Source: Nereocystis luetkeana (lineage: Eukaryota > Sar > Phaeophyceae > Laminariales > Laminariaceae). From it: a stretch of 64,000 nucleotides of DNA. Every line of letters starts with the position of its first letter. Position 1 is the stretch's first letter. Under the pieces are notes generated by a model, which saw nothing but the letters and a program-made list of their open reading frames with translations, was not told the DNA's origin and made no database searches. Location of the stretch: assembly GCA_031213475.1 (NCBI GenBank), contig JARUPZ010000012.1, positions 6,484,878 to 6,548,877 on the forward strand. Reading direction: 5' to 3'. Both the position numbers and the translations under genes were made by a program. Of the stretch, positions 55,201-63,088 are shown piece by piece.

Positions 55201-57936
55201 AGCGCGTTTGGTCCTGATTCCTACTCTATGTTCTCCCGTAATTGGGCGCGTACGTACCCGGCTGGTCCTCGGAACTACCACTGTAGCACGTACAGTATAA
55301 TATTAATACAGTATCAATAGTAGGGTGTTCACCTTCGCCGTATGATACGTAGCGTTATTTTTCCCCCGCCCTCCCGCTCGCCCACGAACCCGTTCCTTCC
55401 TTCCTCCCTTTCTTTGTACTCTCGACGTACCTGGTACGTACGTGTTTCGATGCTGCGTCTCACCGACCCGACCCATACCCGACCCATACCCGACCCGTAC
55501 CCGATCCGACCCAACCCGACCCGACCCGACTTGATCCGACCCTCGGCTGTACCCGCGATACGCCATCATCCATCACACAACGCAATACGCCCCCTCGCCG
55601 ATGAACGATGAATAGCATCGGAGGGCGAGAGGTGCCGACCTACATCGTCTCGCGTCACCCATCCAACTGGGGGTTCCTGCTGGAGAGCTGCTGGACGCTG
55701 TACACGAGCTGGGAGATGCCCCCACGAGACGGCCCCGACTGCGACCGGTCGCTGTTGGACGACAGGCTGACGGTTACCATGGACGACCAGTGGGAGGAGG
55801 TGGGCATTTTTTTATTTTTTTATTTATTTTTAGTGAGGGTGTATGTGCGTGTGTGTCCGTTGTGGGCGTTCGACGTGAATCGTTGGACGCGCTGGAAGGG
55901 AGGGAGGAGGTGCGCATGTTTTGAGGAGATGTATGTATCCGTTGGAAGTTTGGGCGTGGACGTGATGAAAAAAGGGGAGGAGGGAGGTGCGCGTTGTTGT
56001 GAGGTTTAGATCCGTTGGACGTTGAACGTGATGCGGCGTTGAACGGTGAGAGGTTTTTTTTTGTAGATATGGCACCAGGTCGTATATGTTTTGCGCACGG
56101 GTAAAAGTGCTCAGGTGTGTCGTGCGTCTACTGTCGACTCGGTTGTAGAAACACCAGTTGGACGTTGGGCGTGATGAGTTGTGTTTTGTGTGTTAACATT
56201 AGACCGTTCTTTCTACCCGTCGACATCCGGCACAACCGGTGTCCGTGCCGATAGGCGTTGAATGTTACGATGCGACACGCTCTATAAACCATGCGGGACT
56301 TGAGAGGGAAAACTTGTTTCATGCACGAAGTAAAGTATATATTTATACCTGGTGTATAATAGCGAGGGTTGCTCCGACCAAGAGATCTCAAAAACTCACG
56401 GGTCGGGTTGAGTCAGGTCAGGAGGTATTCGAAATCTCATGGGTCAGGTCGAGTAGGGTCGGGTCGGGTTAGGTGAGACCCCCATCCGACCCGACCCCCT
56501 CGTTTTTTTTCCCCCCACCCGTGAGCAGCTACACTATCAGCTGTGATGAGATCGAGGATATCGTCGAAAGTCTTCTTGGCGAGCTGCCTGTGACAACTCG
56601 TTAGGCTTGGGTCGCTTTTGTGTTGAACGTACGGTGTTTCAGGTGACATCACAAAGGATGTACTCGTATGCCGCATCATGAAGGATGTACTCGTATGCCA
56701 GAGTGGGCCAGAGGAAGTACAATGAGCGTTTGCACATTACCAGGTAGTATATATGAAGACCAAACTTTCCTCGTGTTTCCGTCCAGAGCGGCATACACCC
56801 CTCAGCGAGGGGAAGCAAAATCTGACAGCGTATACATCTATTTATGCTGCAAACGTATAGTACGACGATTATTACTGCATCGGGCACTCGGAGCAGCCGG
56901 GGCTGCTGGCTGCCAGGCGGGGGGGGGGGTCATGAAGGGTGATGTCTCAAGCCCGGCGTAAGGAGCTATAGACAGAGCAAGGCAAGGGTGTCTCGATAGT
57001 GCCGGTATGCGCCAGCCAGCAAGGCCGGCACTGTATGAATAGCGCAGCCGGCGCTGCCCGCACACCACCACCACCACCACCACCACCAACACTGGCGGTG
57101 GTTTCCATCTGTGTGCCAAGCGATTCAACAGGCACTACTTCTGTGAGCGGGAAACCAGCACTATGGAGAGGCCACTACTGCTGTACGGCAGTGCGCGCAG
57201 GCAGCACATCTGGCACTCTCATGTCTAGGCGCCGGATTTAACCGCGCCGCAAAAAAAATAAATGGCGCTCATATGCAACCACTCTGAGCCTGAAATCAAG
57301 GACCGCCTGGTCTTCGTGTTAATGCTGTAGTTTCCCAACCGGCCTTATAATCCGGCCCAGAGACGTGCCAGGGGTATGCGTGCCAGGGGTATGCGACACG
57401 CGCGCAGGCAGGCAGAATGGATGACTCGATACCCGTACCATGTGTGTGTATATACTGCTGCAAGCTCTGCTTCTGCTCTACTGAACGGTTGGGCCGTTGG
57501 ATAGAGAATCGTGCTCGCTGCTGTTTTTTTTTTTTTGTCGCTTGACTTGTCATCAAGTCACGAAAGGGTTCAAGAGGAGATATTTTTTTCGACTTTTTTC
57601 TCCACCGTACTCCCGTTTTTTGAGACGAAACACTTGGAATTGGACCAGGAAAAAAGTCGGGAGTTGTAAGAAGTGAGTAGGGATGTTCGTTTGAGGGATC
57701 GCCTGGGCGTCGGCACTCGACGGACAGACCCGCTCGACGCTTCTCGGAGAGTCTAGGATCTCGTGAAATCTCTCTATTTTCTTGCGCCGGGTCGTTCGTT
57801 TGACTGATTCGGCTCCCTCCTCCCCCCCATCTTCCCCCTCTCGCTCGCTCGCTTGCTTGCTGGTTCGCTTTTTTGTTGTCACGTCACCCTCTTCTTTTCT
57901 CTTGAGAAACACACACAAACTAAACCCGAACCGAAC

Positions 57937-57967
<31 letters not shown>

Positions 57968-58631
57968 AAAAAAAAAACTAAACCAACGGCAGGCTATGTC
58001 CTTCAACACCGGGCTATCGTTCGAGATTTACGACCTGGCTGGATGGGGGGAGGCCCAGGGCGGAGACGAGGAGGGCGACGATGCGGGCAACGTGTTCGAC
58101 GTCGTTGTGGCGCATCCCCCCCCGGGGGAAGAGCAAGCGCAGGCACAACAGTCACAACCGCCGCCACAACCGCCACCACAGCCGCAGGCGCAACGTCTGA
58201 AACCCAGGCGGGAGAGCCTTGCGGGCGCAGCAGGCGTTTTGGCGGAAAGGGTCGCTCAGCAAACGTCCCAGGGGCCGGAGCCGGCGCAGAGATTGGTCGG
58301 TGGGGACTACTACGGCGGTGGCGGTAGTGGCGGTAGTGGCGGTAGTGGCGGTGACTTTGGTGGAGGCGATAGTTGCGGAGGGGGTGGGGGTGGTGTCGGT
58401 GGGGATGGCGTCGGTTGGGATGGGGTTGACGTCGGTGGTGGGGGGGGGGACGTTGGTGGTGGTGGTGGTTACGGCGGTGGCGGCGGTGGTGATGGCGGTG
58501 GCGGTGGTGGTCGCGGTAGTGGCGGCGGGGCGGGGGGCGGTTGCGGCAGTGGCGGTGGAGGGGGTGGGAGTGGCGGTGGTGCGAGGCCTGCGTCGGCGAA
58601 GACCGAAGAACGCGCCAGTATTGACGTGTGA
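38123..58631 (+). CDS. F-box protein with Gly-rich C-terminus (5 exons, 12.9-kb first intron)
   Basis: Exons are 38123-38521, 51381-51449, 52733-52806, 55616-55799 and 57993-58631. All four junctions are in phase (0, 0, 2, 0), giving 454 residues. Residues about 22-70 form an F-box-like region (LEFVPMSALHFLDGPDIARC, ending VWQAARDRLW). Then come EGYLASLQD, an aromatic WWFRFKQQAGEAWTAQDPWY segment, a beta-rich part (VDFKRNGTVLRHGDMSLPP, INWRFV), a VPTYIVSRHPSNWGFLLESC segment and DDQWEE/AMSFNTGLSFEIYD. Residues about 345-440 are Gly-rich. F-box proteins normally recruit substrates to an SCF ubiquitin ligase through Skp1; the target is unknown. The aromatic core resembles an F-box family I associate with diatoms and brown algae; that recollection was not checked. 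Missing small exons in intron 1 cannot be excluded, but the phase-0 join reads naturally. Confidence 0.82.
39771..39800. repeat. Tandem run of TACCAGG units
   Basis: Three overlapping TACCAGGTA motifs lie head to tail, followed by TACCTGATA. This is the longest tandem run of the motif in the window. It is in intron 1 of the F-box gene. Confidence 0.92.
39888..39994. mobile_element. MITE family A, copy 7
   Basis: TTTAACCCTTTTATTACT, GCCGTCCCGTTTAGTGGACA and AAGGGTTAAT mark the ends and arms. The left arm has an insertion of about 12 bp. Confidence 0.7.
40100..40345 (+). mobile_element. Element D relic
   Basis: CAGCGGGATCCAGCACACTC, then GATTCTTCAATCCTCGAGAG and GTTGACAGCACTTGTG, are diverged from the element D core. 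Confidence 0.5.
40846..41022. mobile_element. TIR element family C, copy 3
   Basis: It begins near GTTCCCTCTGGTAGTGCCCG and ends GTAGAGGGACCACTACTCCT. Internal words ATGCACCAGCCAACC and CCGGCACTATAGCGG are shared with the copies at 10660 and 56990. Confidence 0.75.
41210..41297 (+). mobile_element. LINE 3'-tail fragment
   Basis: CTCTCGAAAGGGATGCGTGG, a GTCAAGGATCAAATGA word and a poly(C) tract, followed directly by segment S. Confidence 0.7.
41299..41520 (+). mobile_element. Poly(C)-ended segment S, copy 3 (5' truncated)
   Basis: It matches the last 220 bp of the copies at 23278 and 32193, from GGTCATCCATATG to CTCCTATTGAGTA followed by about 18 C. Confidence 0.8.
41521..43815. other. Intronic, no exon supported
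   Basis: Three TACCTGGTA motifs lie at 41615-41650. A CT-rich stretch at 42525-42940 and a Pro/Ser-rich frame at 43140-43395 look faintly coding but cannot be spliced to anything recognised. A telomere-like AACCCTAGCCCTAAC lies at 43683-43697. Confidence 0.4.
43820..44080 (+). repeat. Long dispersed repeat F, copy 2
   Basis: It is collinear with 14570-14855: ACCAGTTATTCGAGA, GACCCTCGATATTGG, GGGTCCGGGTG, GTGTGCGTGTGTTGACCAAT and CCCCGAAACATTAG. Confidence 0.7.
44081..45520. other. Intronic, no exon supported
   Basis: A short (CGTAACGTGCT)n repeat lies at about 44190-44222, two TACCWGGTA motifs at 44681 and 45174, and an interstitial telomere-like ACCCTAACCCTAACC at about 45298-45312. Confidence 0.45.
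45525..45692. mobile_element. TIR element family C, copy 4
   Basis: It starts near TAGGACCGTTTGCCGGTGTC and ends ATGGAGGGACCACTACTGCC. The internal word TGTGCGGAATAATG parallels TTCCGCACACTG (reverse) in copy 1. Confidence 0.65.
45799..45906. mobile_element. MITE family A, copy 8
   Basis: GACCATTTTAGGATTGCAGT and GTCCCCAAAACCGGACTGAG, then GTCCTAACAAAGGG. The loop is longer than in other copies. Confidence 0.7.
46172..46246. repeat. (TTG)n microsatellite
   Basis: About twenty TTG/GTT units, followed by CTCACATTAACTC. The same phrase follows a shorter (TTG)n at 41866-41895, so the pair may mark another dispersed repeat. Confidence 0.9.
46514..46602. mobile_element. MITE family A, copy 9
   Basis: CCGCAGTCTCGTCTTTGGGA and GTTTGTCCCCAAAGCGGGAC, then TGCAGTCCTCAAAGGATAAA. 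Confidence 0.72.
46793..46844. repeat. Perfect 15-bp hairpin
   Basis: TTTGGAAAGTTCTCG and CGAGAACTTTCCAAA flank a 22-base loop. It could form in RNA from intron 1 of the F-box gene. Purpose unknown. Confidence 0.75.
48210..48990 (+). mobile_element. Dispersed element D, copy 3 (composite)
   Basis: A first D core lies at 48240-48420 (CGTGCCTGTCGTA, GTTCTTCACGTTAAACAG, TTCTACCCGACATTCAGCA). A reverse CATACACATTC/CTATAA boundary lies at 48525-48555, followed by purine-rich DNA and the block CTATGCCCCGCCC to TAGAATAAAGCAAGAG at 48868-48980, which is the reverse of part of copy 1. It may be two nested or rearranged copies. Confidence 0.65.
49446..49640. repeat. Imperfect ~190-bp foldback
   Basis: GTGTGCGGTCGTTTTCCAG at the left pairs with CTGAAAAACGATCGCACCCC at the right. 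GCAAAACCG..AAGGTCG pairs with CGACCTTAACC/GGTTTTGGCG inside. Confidence 0.6.
49903..50030. mobile_element. MITE family B, copy 8 (double insert)
   Basis: TTACGGGGGATGATAGTAAA and ATATGGTCCCCCGTACTA are the ends. The centre carries ATACCAGGTACCAGGTAG, two motif units in tandem at the standard TA site. Confidence 0.85.
50100..50240 (+). mobile_element. Element D relic
   Basis: TCGTCCTTTCTGCCTAGCTT, CAGCACACCCAGTGTCCGTC and GGAGATACTTATTCTGGGGT are diverged from the element D core. Confidence 0.5.
50241..51380. other. Intronic, last part of F-box intron 1
   Basis: No element is recognised beyond TACCWGGTA motifs at 50536 and 51171 (a doublet). A pyrimidine tract precedes the acceptor at 51380. 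Confidence 0.45.
51381..51449 (+). CDS. F-box gene exon 2
   Basis: The acceptor is GCTCCTGCAG/GCGCCG and the donor CCTGCG/GTGAGA. The 69-bp exon encodes APTVDFKRNGTVLRHGDMSL then PPA. Confidence 0.8.
52733..52806 (+). CDS. F-box gene exon 3
   Basis: The acceptor is CTCTTTCCAG/GCGAGC and the donor GCGTCAG/GTGAGA, leaving phase 2. It encodes ASINWRFVARTGLRTGPHGS then FLRV. Confidence 0.8.
52812..53078. repeat. ~15-18-bp minisatellite directly after the exon 3 donor
   Basis: About fifteen units of TGCTGTTTTCGTCGGTTC run from 5 bases after the GTGAGA donor. Frames across it give Val/Phe/Cys-rich artefacts. Confidence 0.88.
53236..53462. repeat. GTTGGTGTTG-type minisatellite
   Basis: Imperfect GGTGTTGT/GTTGCTGTTG repeats span about 220 bp of F-box intron 3. 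Confidence 0.85.
54990..55243. mobile_element. MITE family B variant interrupted by a nested copy
   Basis: The left part (54990-55077) ends CCAGTATTTTTACTA. The right part resumes at 55199 with TAAGCGCGTTTGGTCCTGAT and ends near TTCTCCCGTAATT. The uninterrupted relative at 7290-7397 reads CCAGTATTTTTACTAAGCAC, so exactly one TA has been duplicated. Confidence 0.9.
55078..55198. mobile_element. MITE family B, nested copy with double insert
   Basis: TTACGGGGGACCATAGTTAA to CTATAGCCCCCCGTAA, flanked by TA at 55076-55077 and 55199-55200. The centre reads CTACCTGGTACCAGGTATAC, two motif units with opposite centres (CCTGG then CCAGG). Confidence 0.92.
55455..55542. repeat. CCGACCCGAC/CCATACCCGA array
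   Basis: Pentamer-based tandem repeat in F-box intron 3, about 75 bp upstream of exon 4. A reverse-strand relative (GGGTCGGGTT) lies at 56396-56505 in intron 4. Confidence 0.8.
55616..55799 (+). CDS. F-box gene exon 4
   Basis: The acceptor GATGAATAG/CATCGG completes a Ser codon with exon 3. It encodes IGGREVPTYIVSRHPSNWGF and LLESCWTLYTSWEMPPRD. The donor is GAGGAG/GTGGGC in phase 0. Confidence 0.82.
56396..56505. repeat. GGGTCGGGTTGAGTCAGGTC array
   Basis: Imperfect GGGTCGGGTC repeats end in CCGACCCGACCCCC, so the block can fold on itself. Confidence 0.75.
56990..57185. mobile_element. TIR element family C, copy 5
   Basis: It begins near TCGATAGTGCCGGTATGCGC and ends ATGGAGAGGCCACTACTGCT. 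A (CAC)n run at about 57060-57090 lies inside, and CCATCTGTGTGCCAAGCGAT matches the copies at 10790 and 40935. Confidence 0.72.
57920..57978. repeat. Poly(C) then poly(A) tract before F-box exon 5
   Basis: About 20 C are followed directly by about 20 A, 15 bases upstream of the acceptor. A pure C run takes the place of the usual mixed pyrimidine tract. Confidence 0.85.
57993..58631 (+). CDS. F-box gene exon 5 (last exon, stop)
   Basis: The acceptor AACGGCAG/GCTATG follows a poly(C)/poly(A) tract. It begins AMSFNTGLSFEIYDLAGW, then has an acidic and Gln/Pro-rich linker and a Gly-rich part grown from (GGT)n DNA (about 58305-58590). It ends KTEERASIDV and TGA. Confidence 0.78.
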   Translation, partial: AMSFNTGLSFEIYDLAGWGEAQGGDEEGDDAGNVFDVVVAHPPPGEEQAQAQQSQPPPQPPPQPQAQRLKPRRESLAGAAGVLAERVAQQTSQGPEPAQRLVGGDYYGGGGSGGSGGSGGDFGGGDSCGGGGGGVGGDGVGWDGVDVGGGGGDVGGGGGYGGGGGGDGGGGGGRGSGGGAGGGCGSGGGGGGSGGGARPASAKTEERASIDV

Positions 58632-61210
58632 CACGGGCCATGGCGTGGTCGGCGCGGCGCGGCGCGAGAGGCGTATCGAGGTCTGACAAGATGAAGCGAT
58701 CGCACGGGGGAGGGGGGGGGGGAGAGGAGGGGAGGGGGGGGGAGGGGGGAAGAAAAGGAGGGTAGGCTTTAATTAGTTGCTTTCTTTTGTCGTTCGCCAT
58801 GGTTGGAGGGGGAGAGAGAGAGCACGGGGGTGCTGGGGCTAGCCACTCGTGAGTCTCGGAAAGGGTTGGGGCTGGTGCAAGGGGAGAGAGGCCATAGGCC
58901 AGAAGAAGGAGGGGCGATTGCTTGCCGGTGCGAGCTGCGAGCTGTACATTTTTTTAGGAGGGGGCGCTGGGGGGCGAGCCGGCTTGCTGGCTGTCTGGTC
59001 GACCCTCGATTGTGTATGCGACGTCAATGCCGACGGAAGTTGTCGCCTGTGATGCCTGTACTTGACGCTCTTGCCTTTTGAATCCGCCGTGATGAAAGCC
59101 TGAGCGCATTTTGCCCCGCTTCTTTTGTACGGGCCGCTCCTTTCTGTGGAGTGGGGAAGTAGGGTAAAAGGGGGGGTGGGGAGGTAAAAAGAGGAGGAGA
59201 AAAGGGGGCATGGGGGGGGGGGGGCAGTCATATGCCAGAAACGCGACAAAAAATCTGTCGCCGCCGTAAGTGGCGTCGGGTAGGACACATAGAAGGGGTG
59301 AAAGACTTATACTTGGACGCCCTTGTCGGGTCGCTGTGCCAAGGGAGGGGGGGGGGGGGGGGGAGCTTGGGTGGCTCGCGAATTGGCGTGGCTCGATTCG
59401 AATTGCACGGCACTCGAAGGCGCGGCAACGTGCGCGGGAGGCGGAAAGGGATGAGACGGGCGACGGATCGGGGTGGTATGGGATGAGACGGGATGGGACG
59501 GGACGGGAAGTTGTTCCCAGATGCGGTGGTTGTCTTTCTTTTTATTTTCGTGGGTGGGTCCAGGGTAGTAAAAGAGATGCAGACCCGTTGTTTCTCCCTT
59601 TTTTGGCGCGTGGCTCTGTGGTGGTAGTACGTACTTGAAAAAAAATGGCGTGATCGTGATCGGTGCTTTTCCGTCAACGCTCAGAGAAAGGTGGGTGCTG
59701 CGTGTCCAAGCGTAAGTGTGACGAGACTGCAGCCCGCGCTTTAACTGTTTGTTTTGACTGTTTGGGGCTTTTCCTGTTTTTGTTGTTATGTCCCCCCCCC
59801 CCCCCCCCCGCCCTCCCCCCCTTTGTCGTTTTTTTTTTGGCGTGTGGACGATACCCGCTTTTTTCGGGGACGTCGTGTTTCGAGCCGCGTCAGGAACGAA
59901 CGAACGAGAGCTAAAAGAAACGAAATGTCGTGAATGTTTGGATGCGGAAAAGAGAGAGGGCTGCTCGTCGTTCCACGTTTCGTTAAGAAAAGAGCTGCTT
60001 GTTTTTGTTTGTTTTTGTGCGACTCCGCCGTTCAAAACACTCTTTTTTTTTTTTTTCTTCTTCTTGCTTTATGCAACTGTTTAACGCCAGTTCGTTGTAA
60101 GGAATTTCCTCATTATTTATTTTCAAAAGCCCGGGTGGAAATAAGATAAAACAGCTCGCGAAGAGAAAAAAGTGCCCCCGCCCCCCCCCCCCCCCCACCC
60201 CCCCCCCCCCCCCCCTCCCTCCCATTCCTCCCCCCTCCCCGAGTGTGTGCTGGACGTTTTGTTTTTTTTGTTTTTACTCGAAATCCCGTTTGAGAGGTGA
60301 TCACGACGTGCTTACCGTAATACGTATATATATATGATTCGTGCTGCTGGACGGTTTTGTTGTTTTGTTTTCCTCGGCACCCCGGCAGAAGAAGAGAGAT
60401 CTGATGATGATGATGATGAGGATCACGACGTATCGACCTTTGGGAGCTCCAAGACTTGGCATCCGCCGTTCTTCGTGCCTTGTCCCGTCCTATGAAATAT
60501 ATTTGTGTGCGTTTAATTCTTATTCCGCACGCTTGCTTTGTGATTTGACCGGGTAAGGGTGGGTGCGGTCGGACGGACATTTATGTTTCGCTTGTGTCGC
60601 GAGATGCTATATGTTATAGCGGCTCGACTTTCTTCTGCCAGGTACGTGGGTGCCGCCGGTTTTTTGTTGTGCGCTATACCAGGTACCTGGTATATATAAC
60701 AAAGCGGACCCGATGTATCCCGAGTATTTACCGTGCGATTCATTACATTTTGGTGCGCAGCTTCCTTCCTCTGGGCATCCTCGGCGCGCTCAGAGAGCGC
60801 TAACAACACCACAACTCGTTTTGTTACTGTTGTCGTACCATAGTAATACGATGAAATATACTCGTCGTACTATTTTTATAGTACGGTAGATACTAATTTG
60901 TGACTTGAGAGTTTTTTTTTGCTTGTTTTTGGTTTGCTGTATTTTGTTTTTTTTCGTCGGGCTCACTCTCCTCGCTGCTTTCTAATTGGCCGGCGTGGGC
61001 GGCCCATGTGGTTCCTTTTATTCGCGTTCGTGCGCAATCAACTGAGTAACTGCTGTGTGTGTCGTTGGCATTGACGAGCGCTCTGGTAAGCAGCCAAGCC
61101 ATCAGTGACGAGAAGCCTGACCTCTAAAAAAAAGAGCAAACAAAAAAACGAGAGCAGGGTTAGTTATTAGACTCTTGGTTATACCCGACTATTGATACAG
61201 CAGCCAGTTG
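58632..61210. other. 3' flank of the F-box gene; no further gene recognised
   Basis: Poly(G) and poly(C) blocks lie at 58700-58750, 59160-59225, 59350-59365, 59790-59820 and 60175-60240. A (GAT)n-like run lies at 60403-60422 and a TACCAGGTACCTGGTA doublet at 60678. A possible 3' UTR begins at 58632, but no poly(A) signal is assigned. Confidence 0.45.
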
Positions 61211-61221
61211 TCTTTACTCGA

Positions 61222-61262
61222 CGGTATGTACATACATACATACATACATACATACATGTATG
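61222..61262. repeat. (CATA)n microsatellite
   Basis: About nine ATAC/CATA units followed by the reverse word ATGTATGTA. Confidence 0.9.
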
Positions 61263-61458
61263 TACCACAGTAGTATGCGATACCATCTTGAGAAACTCTT
61301 GTTTGGGCCCGGGGTAAAATTTTTGGGGGAGTTGGAGGAATAAGCGGTCGCCCACATAATATATACCCCTAAACCCAGCAGGGGCGCGCGGCCAGCTTCG
61401 CTGCGCACCCAGCTAGATATATATAGATAGATAGGTGGACTCCCAGAAGCACACGCAG

Positions 61459-61502
<44 letters not shown>
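61459..61502. repeat. (TA)n microsatellite
   Basis: About twenty TA units. Confidence 0.95.
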
Positions 61503-61504
<2 letters not shown>

Positions 61505-61629
61505 GACATAAGTGGTTCGTATTATGTTTCCAGCAGGTATCCATGTCGGATGCATGCCTACATATTTCAGTAGGAAACCCTCTATTAGTAGGATGCCCGA
61601 TGGCCCCGAGTCCCAGAGTTGCACGCCGG

Positions 61630-61912
61630 CCTCAAAAATTGGAACCGGGTACCCGACCGGGTGGCGGGGGGTTGAGCTGGAACCGCGTACCCCGGTCCCG
61701 GCAGACACGGGTACCCGGGTTACCATACGTACACTCTTTGCTCCCCTTTTAGCGTTTGAGCGGCCGCGGTTAGGGCGGACACGTGGACCCGGGTACCCGG
61801 GTTACCATACACTGCTGTATGTAGCTGTTTGCTCCCCTTTTTGCGTTTGAGCGGCAGCGTGGTATGGCGACGACACGGGTACCCGGACACCCAGGTTACC
61901 ATATACTTCTAC
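61630..61912. repeat. GGGTACCCGGGTTACCATA repeat block
   Basis: Two to three units of about 100-110 bp each carry ACACGGGTACCCGG, GGTTACCATAC, TTTGCTCCCCTTTT and GCGTTTGAGCGGC. A further TTTGCTCCCCTTTTAGC lies at 62063. GGGTACCC is a perfect palindrome and also occurs in the repeats at 140-325, 31205 and 62455-62728. Confidence 0.8.
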
Positions 61913-61924
61913 CACTACTATTAA

Positions 61925-62040
61925 TATTACGGGGGTTCATAGTTGATCGGACCAAATATAGTTCGTAGAAATGGTTAAATATACCAGGTATAGGTTTTTA
62001 TGTATACCACAGGTCCTATTATCTATGGTCCCCCGTAATA
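61925..62040. mobile_element. MITE family B, copy 9 (with TACCAGGTA insert)
   Basis: TTACGGGGGTTCATAG to CTATGGTCCCCCGTAA, with TA at both flanks. The centre TAAATATACCAGGTATAGGT aligns to TTAATATATAGGT in the copy at 33819, showing a clean 7-bp difference. Confidence 0.9.
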
Positions 62041-62454
62041 CTACTACTACTACTACTACAATATTTGCTCCCCTTTTAGCTTATTATGAGCGCGGCGGCG
62101 TGGACGGCATTAATTCGTTTCCCCCCTCTCCACGAATCATCATCATGCCAAAGAAGGAAGAAGGCAAGTTTAGGTACTCGTAGGGGGGTATTCTCCGTGG
62201 GATCGAGTAGAGAGGTGGGGAGTGAAGAGTTGAAATATAAGCAATCATGGAATGTAAATTTAATTTTCGTTCTATATACCCTCCTTATTTCGCTCGTCAA
62301 GTCATCAGGAAGATCGCAAAATACAAGAAGAACCCAGACCGATATCCGTCCAATCATCTCATCAAACATCCAATATCAACCCCGCGAGGAAACCATGGTG
62401 TTCGATCTCGTTGCCGCAATCACATCGGCCTCTCGGGTGTTGTGCGAACGCAGG
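62041..62454. other. Unassigned; weak coding-like segment
   Basis: A 123-residue frame (62086-62457) and overlapping frames have no recognised family or splice partners. Confidence 0.3.
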
Positions 62455-62728
62455 TAGGGGTATTATCTATTTTCGGTCTGTAGTCTGCAGGGGCGAGAGG
62501 CGACAGTCTATAGGGGCACAGCTGCTGAAGTTGTATGTATAAACCAACGTATACCCCCCCAGTCTTGGGGGCTCCGTATAAAACAATTGACGGGTATCCG
62601 GGTACCCGGGGTACAAATACCCGCGATTCCGTGAGTTGGACCGGGACGGTGTTCCGGTTCCGACGGTTCCAGGTACCCGCCACCGGGTACCCGCGGTTCT
62701 CAGTTAGACGGGGGGTGCAACTCTAGGA
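62455..62728 (+). repeat. Dispersed repeat, right copy (partner at 140-325)
   Basis: It has the same order of landmarks as 140-325, with TCGGTCTGTAGTCTGCAGGG, GAGGCGACAGTCTATAGGGG, AGACTG-type spacing and TTCTCAGTTAGACGGGGGGT. Extra GGGTACCC palindromes are inserted in the middle. Confidence 0.75.
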
Positions 62729-63088
62729 TGGCCCAGAGCAGGCTCAAATTCTCGTATGGGGCAGCGTGTGTTCCTACTGCTATTAGTCTACCTGGTACAA
62801 TATTTCGGTACCAGGGCTTACAGTATACGTATACAACAATGAGTTTCTTACGTTTGTTTGTCGTGCAAAAAAAAAGACGAGCACAAAATTGTCCAACCTC
62901 CAATTTGTTGAGCGGTGTCGCGTACTTGGACTCGACGTTTTTGCTCGAGGCAGACGATTGGCTGATTCTGCTGCTAGCTACTACCCTTTTCTTCCGCTCT
63001 CCCCCGTGTGAAGATATGGCCGAGGTAAGGGTAAGTGTAAGGGACGCAGGTGTATCTGGCAGCTGGGAAGCAGTGCTTCGTTTCTTCT

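Noticed and set aside
58003-58800. 265-residue His/Arg/Pro-rich frame on the minus strand
   Set aside because: It is antisense to the Gly-rich exon 5 of the F-box gene, and its composition is explained by the repeat.
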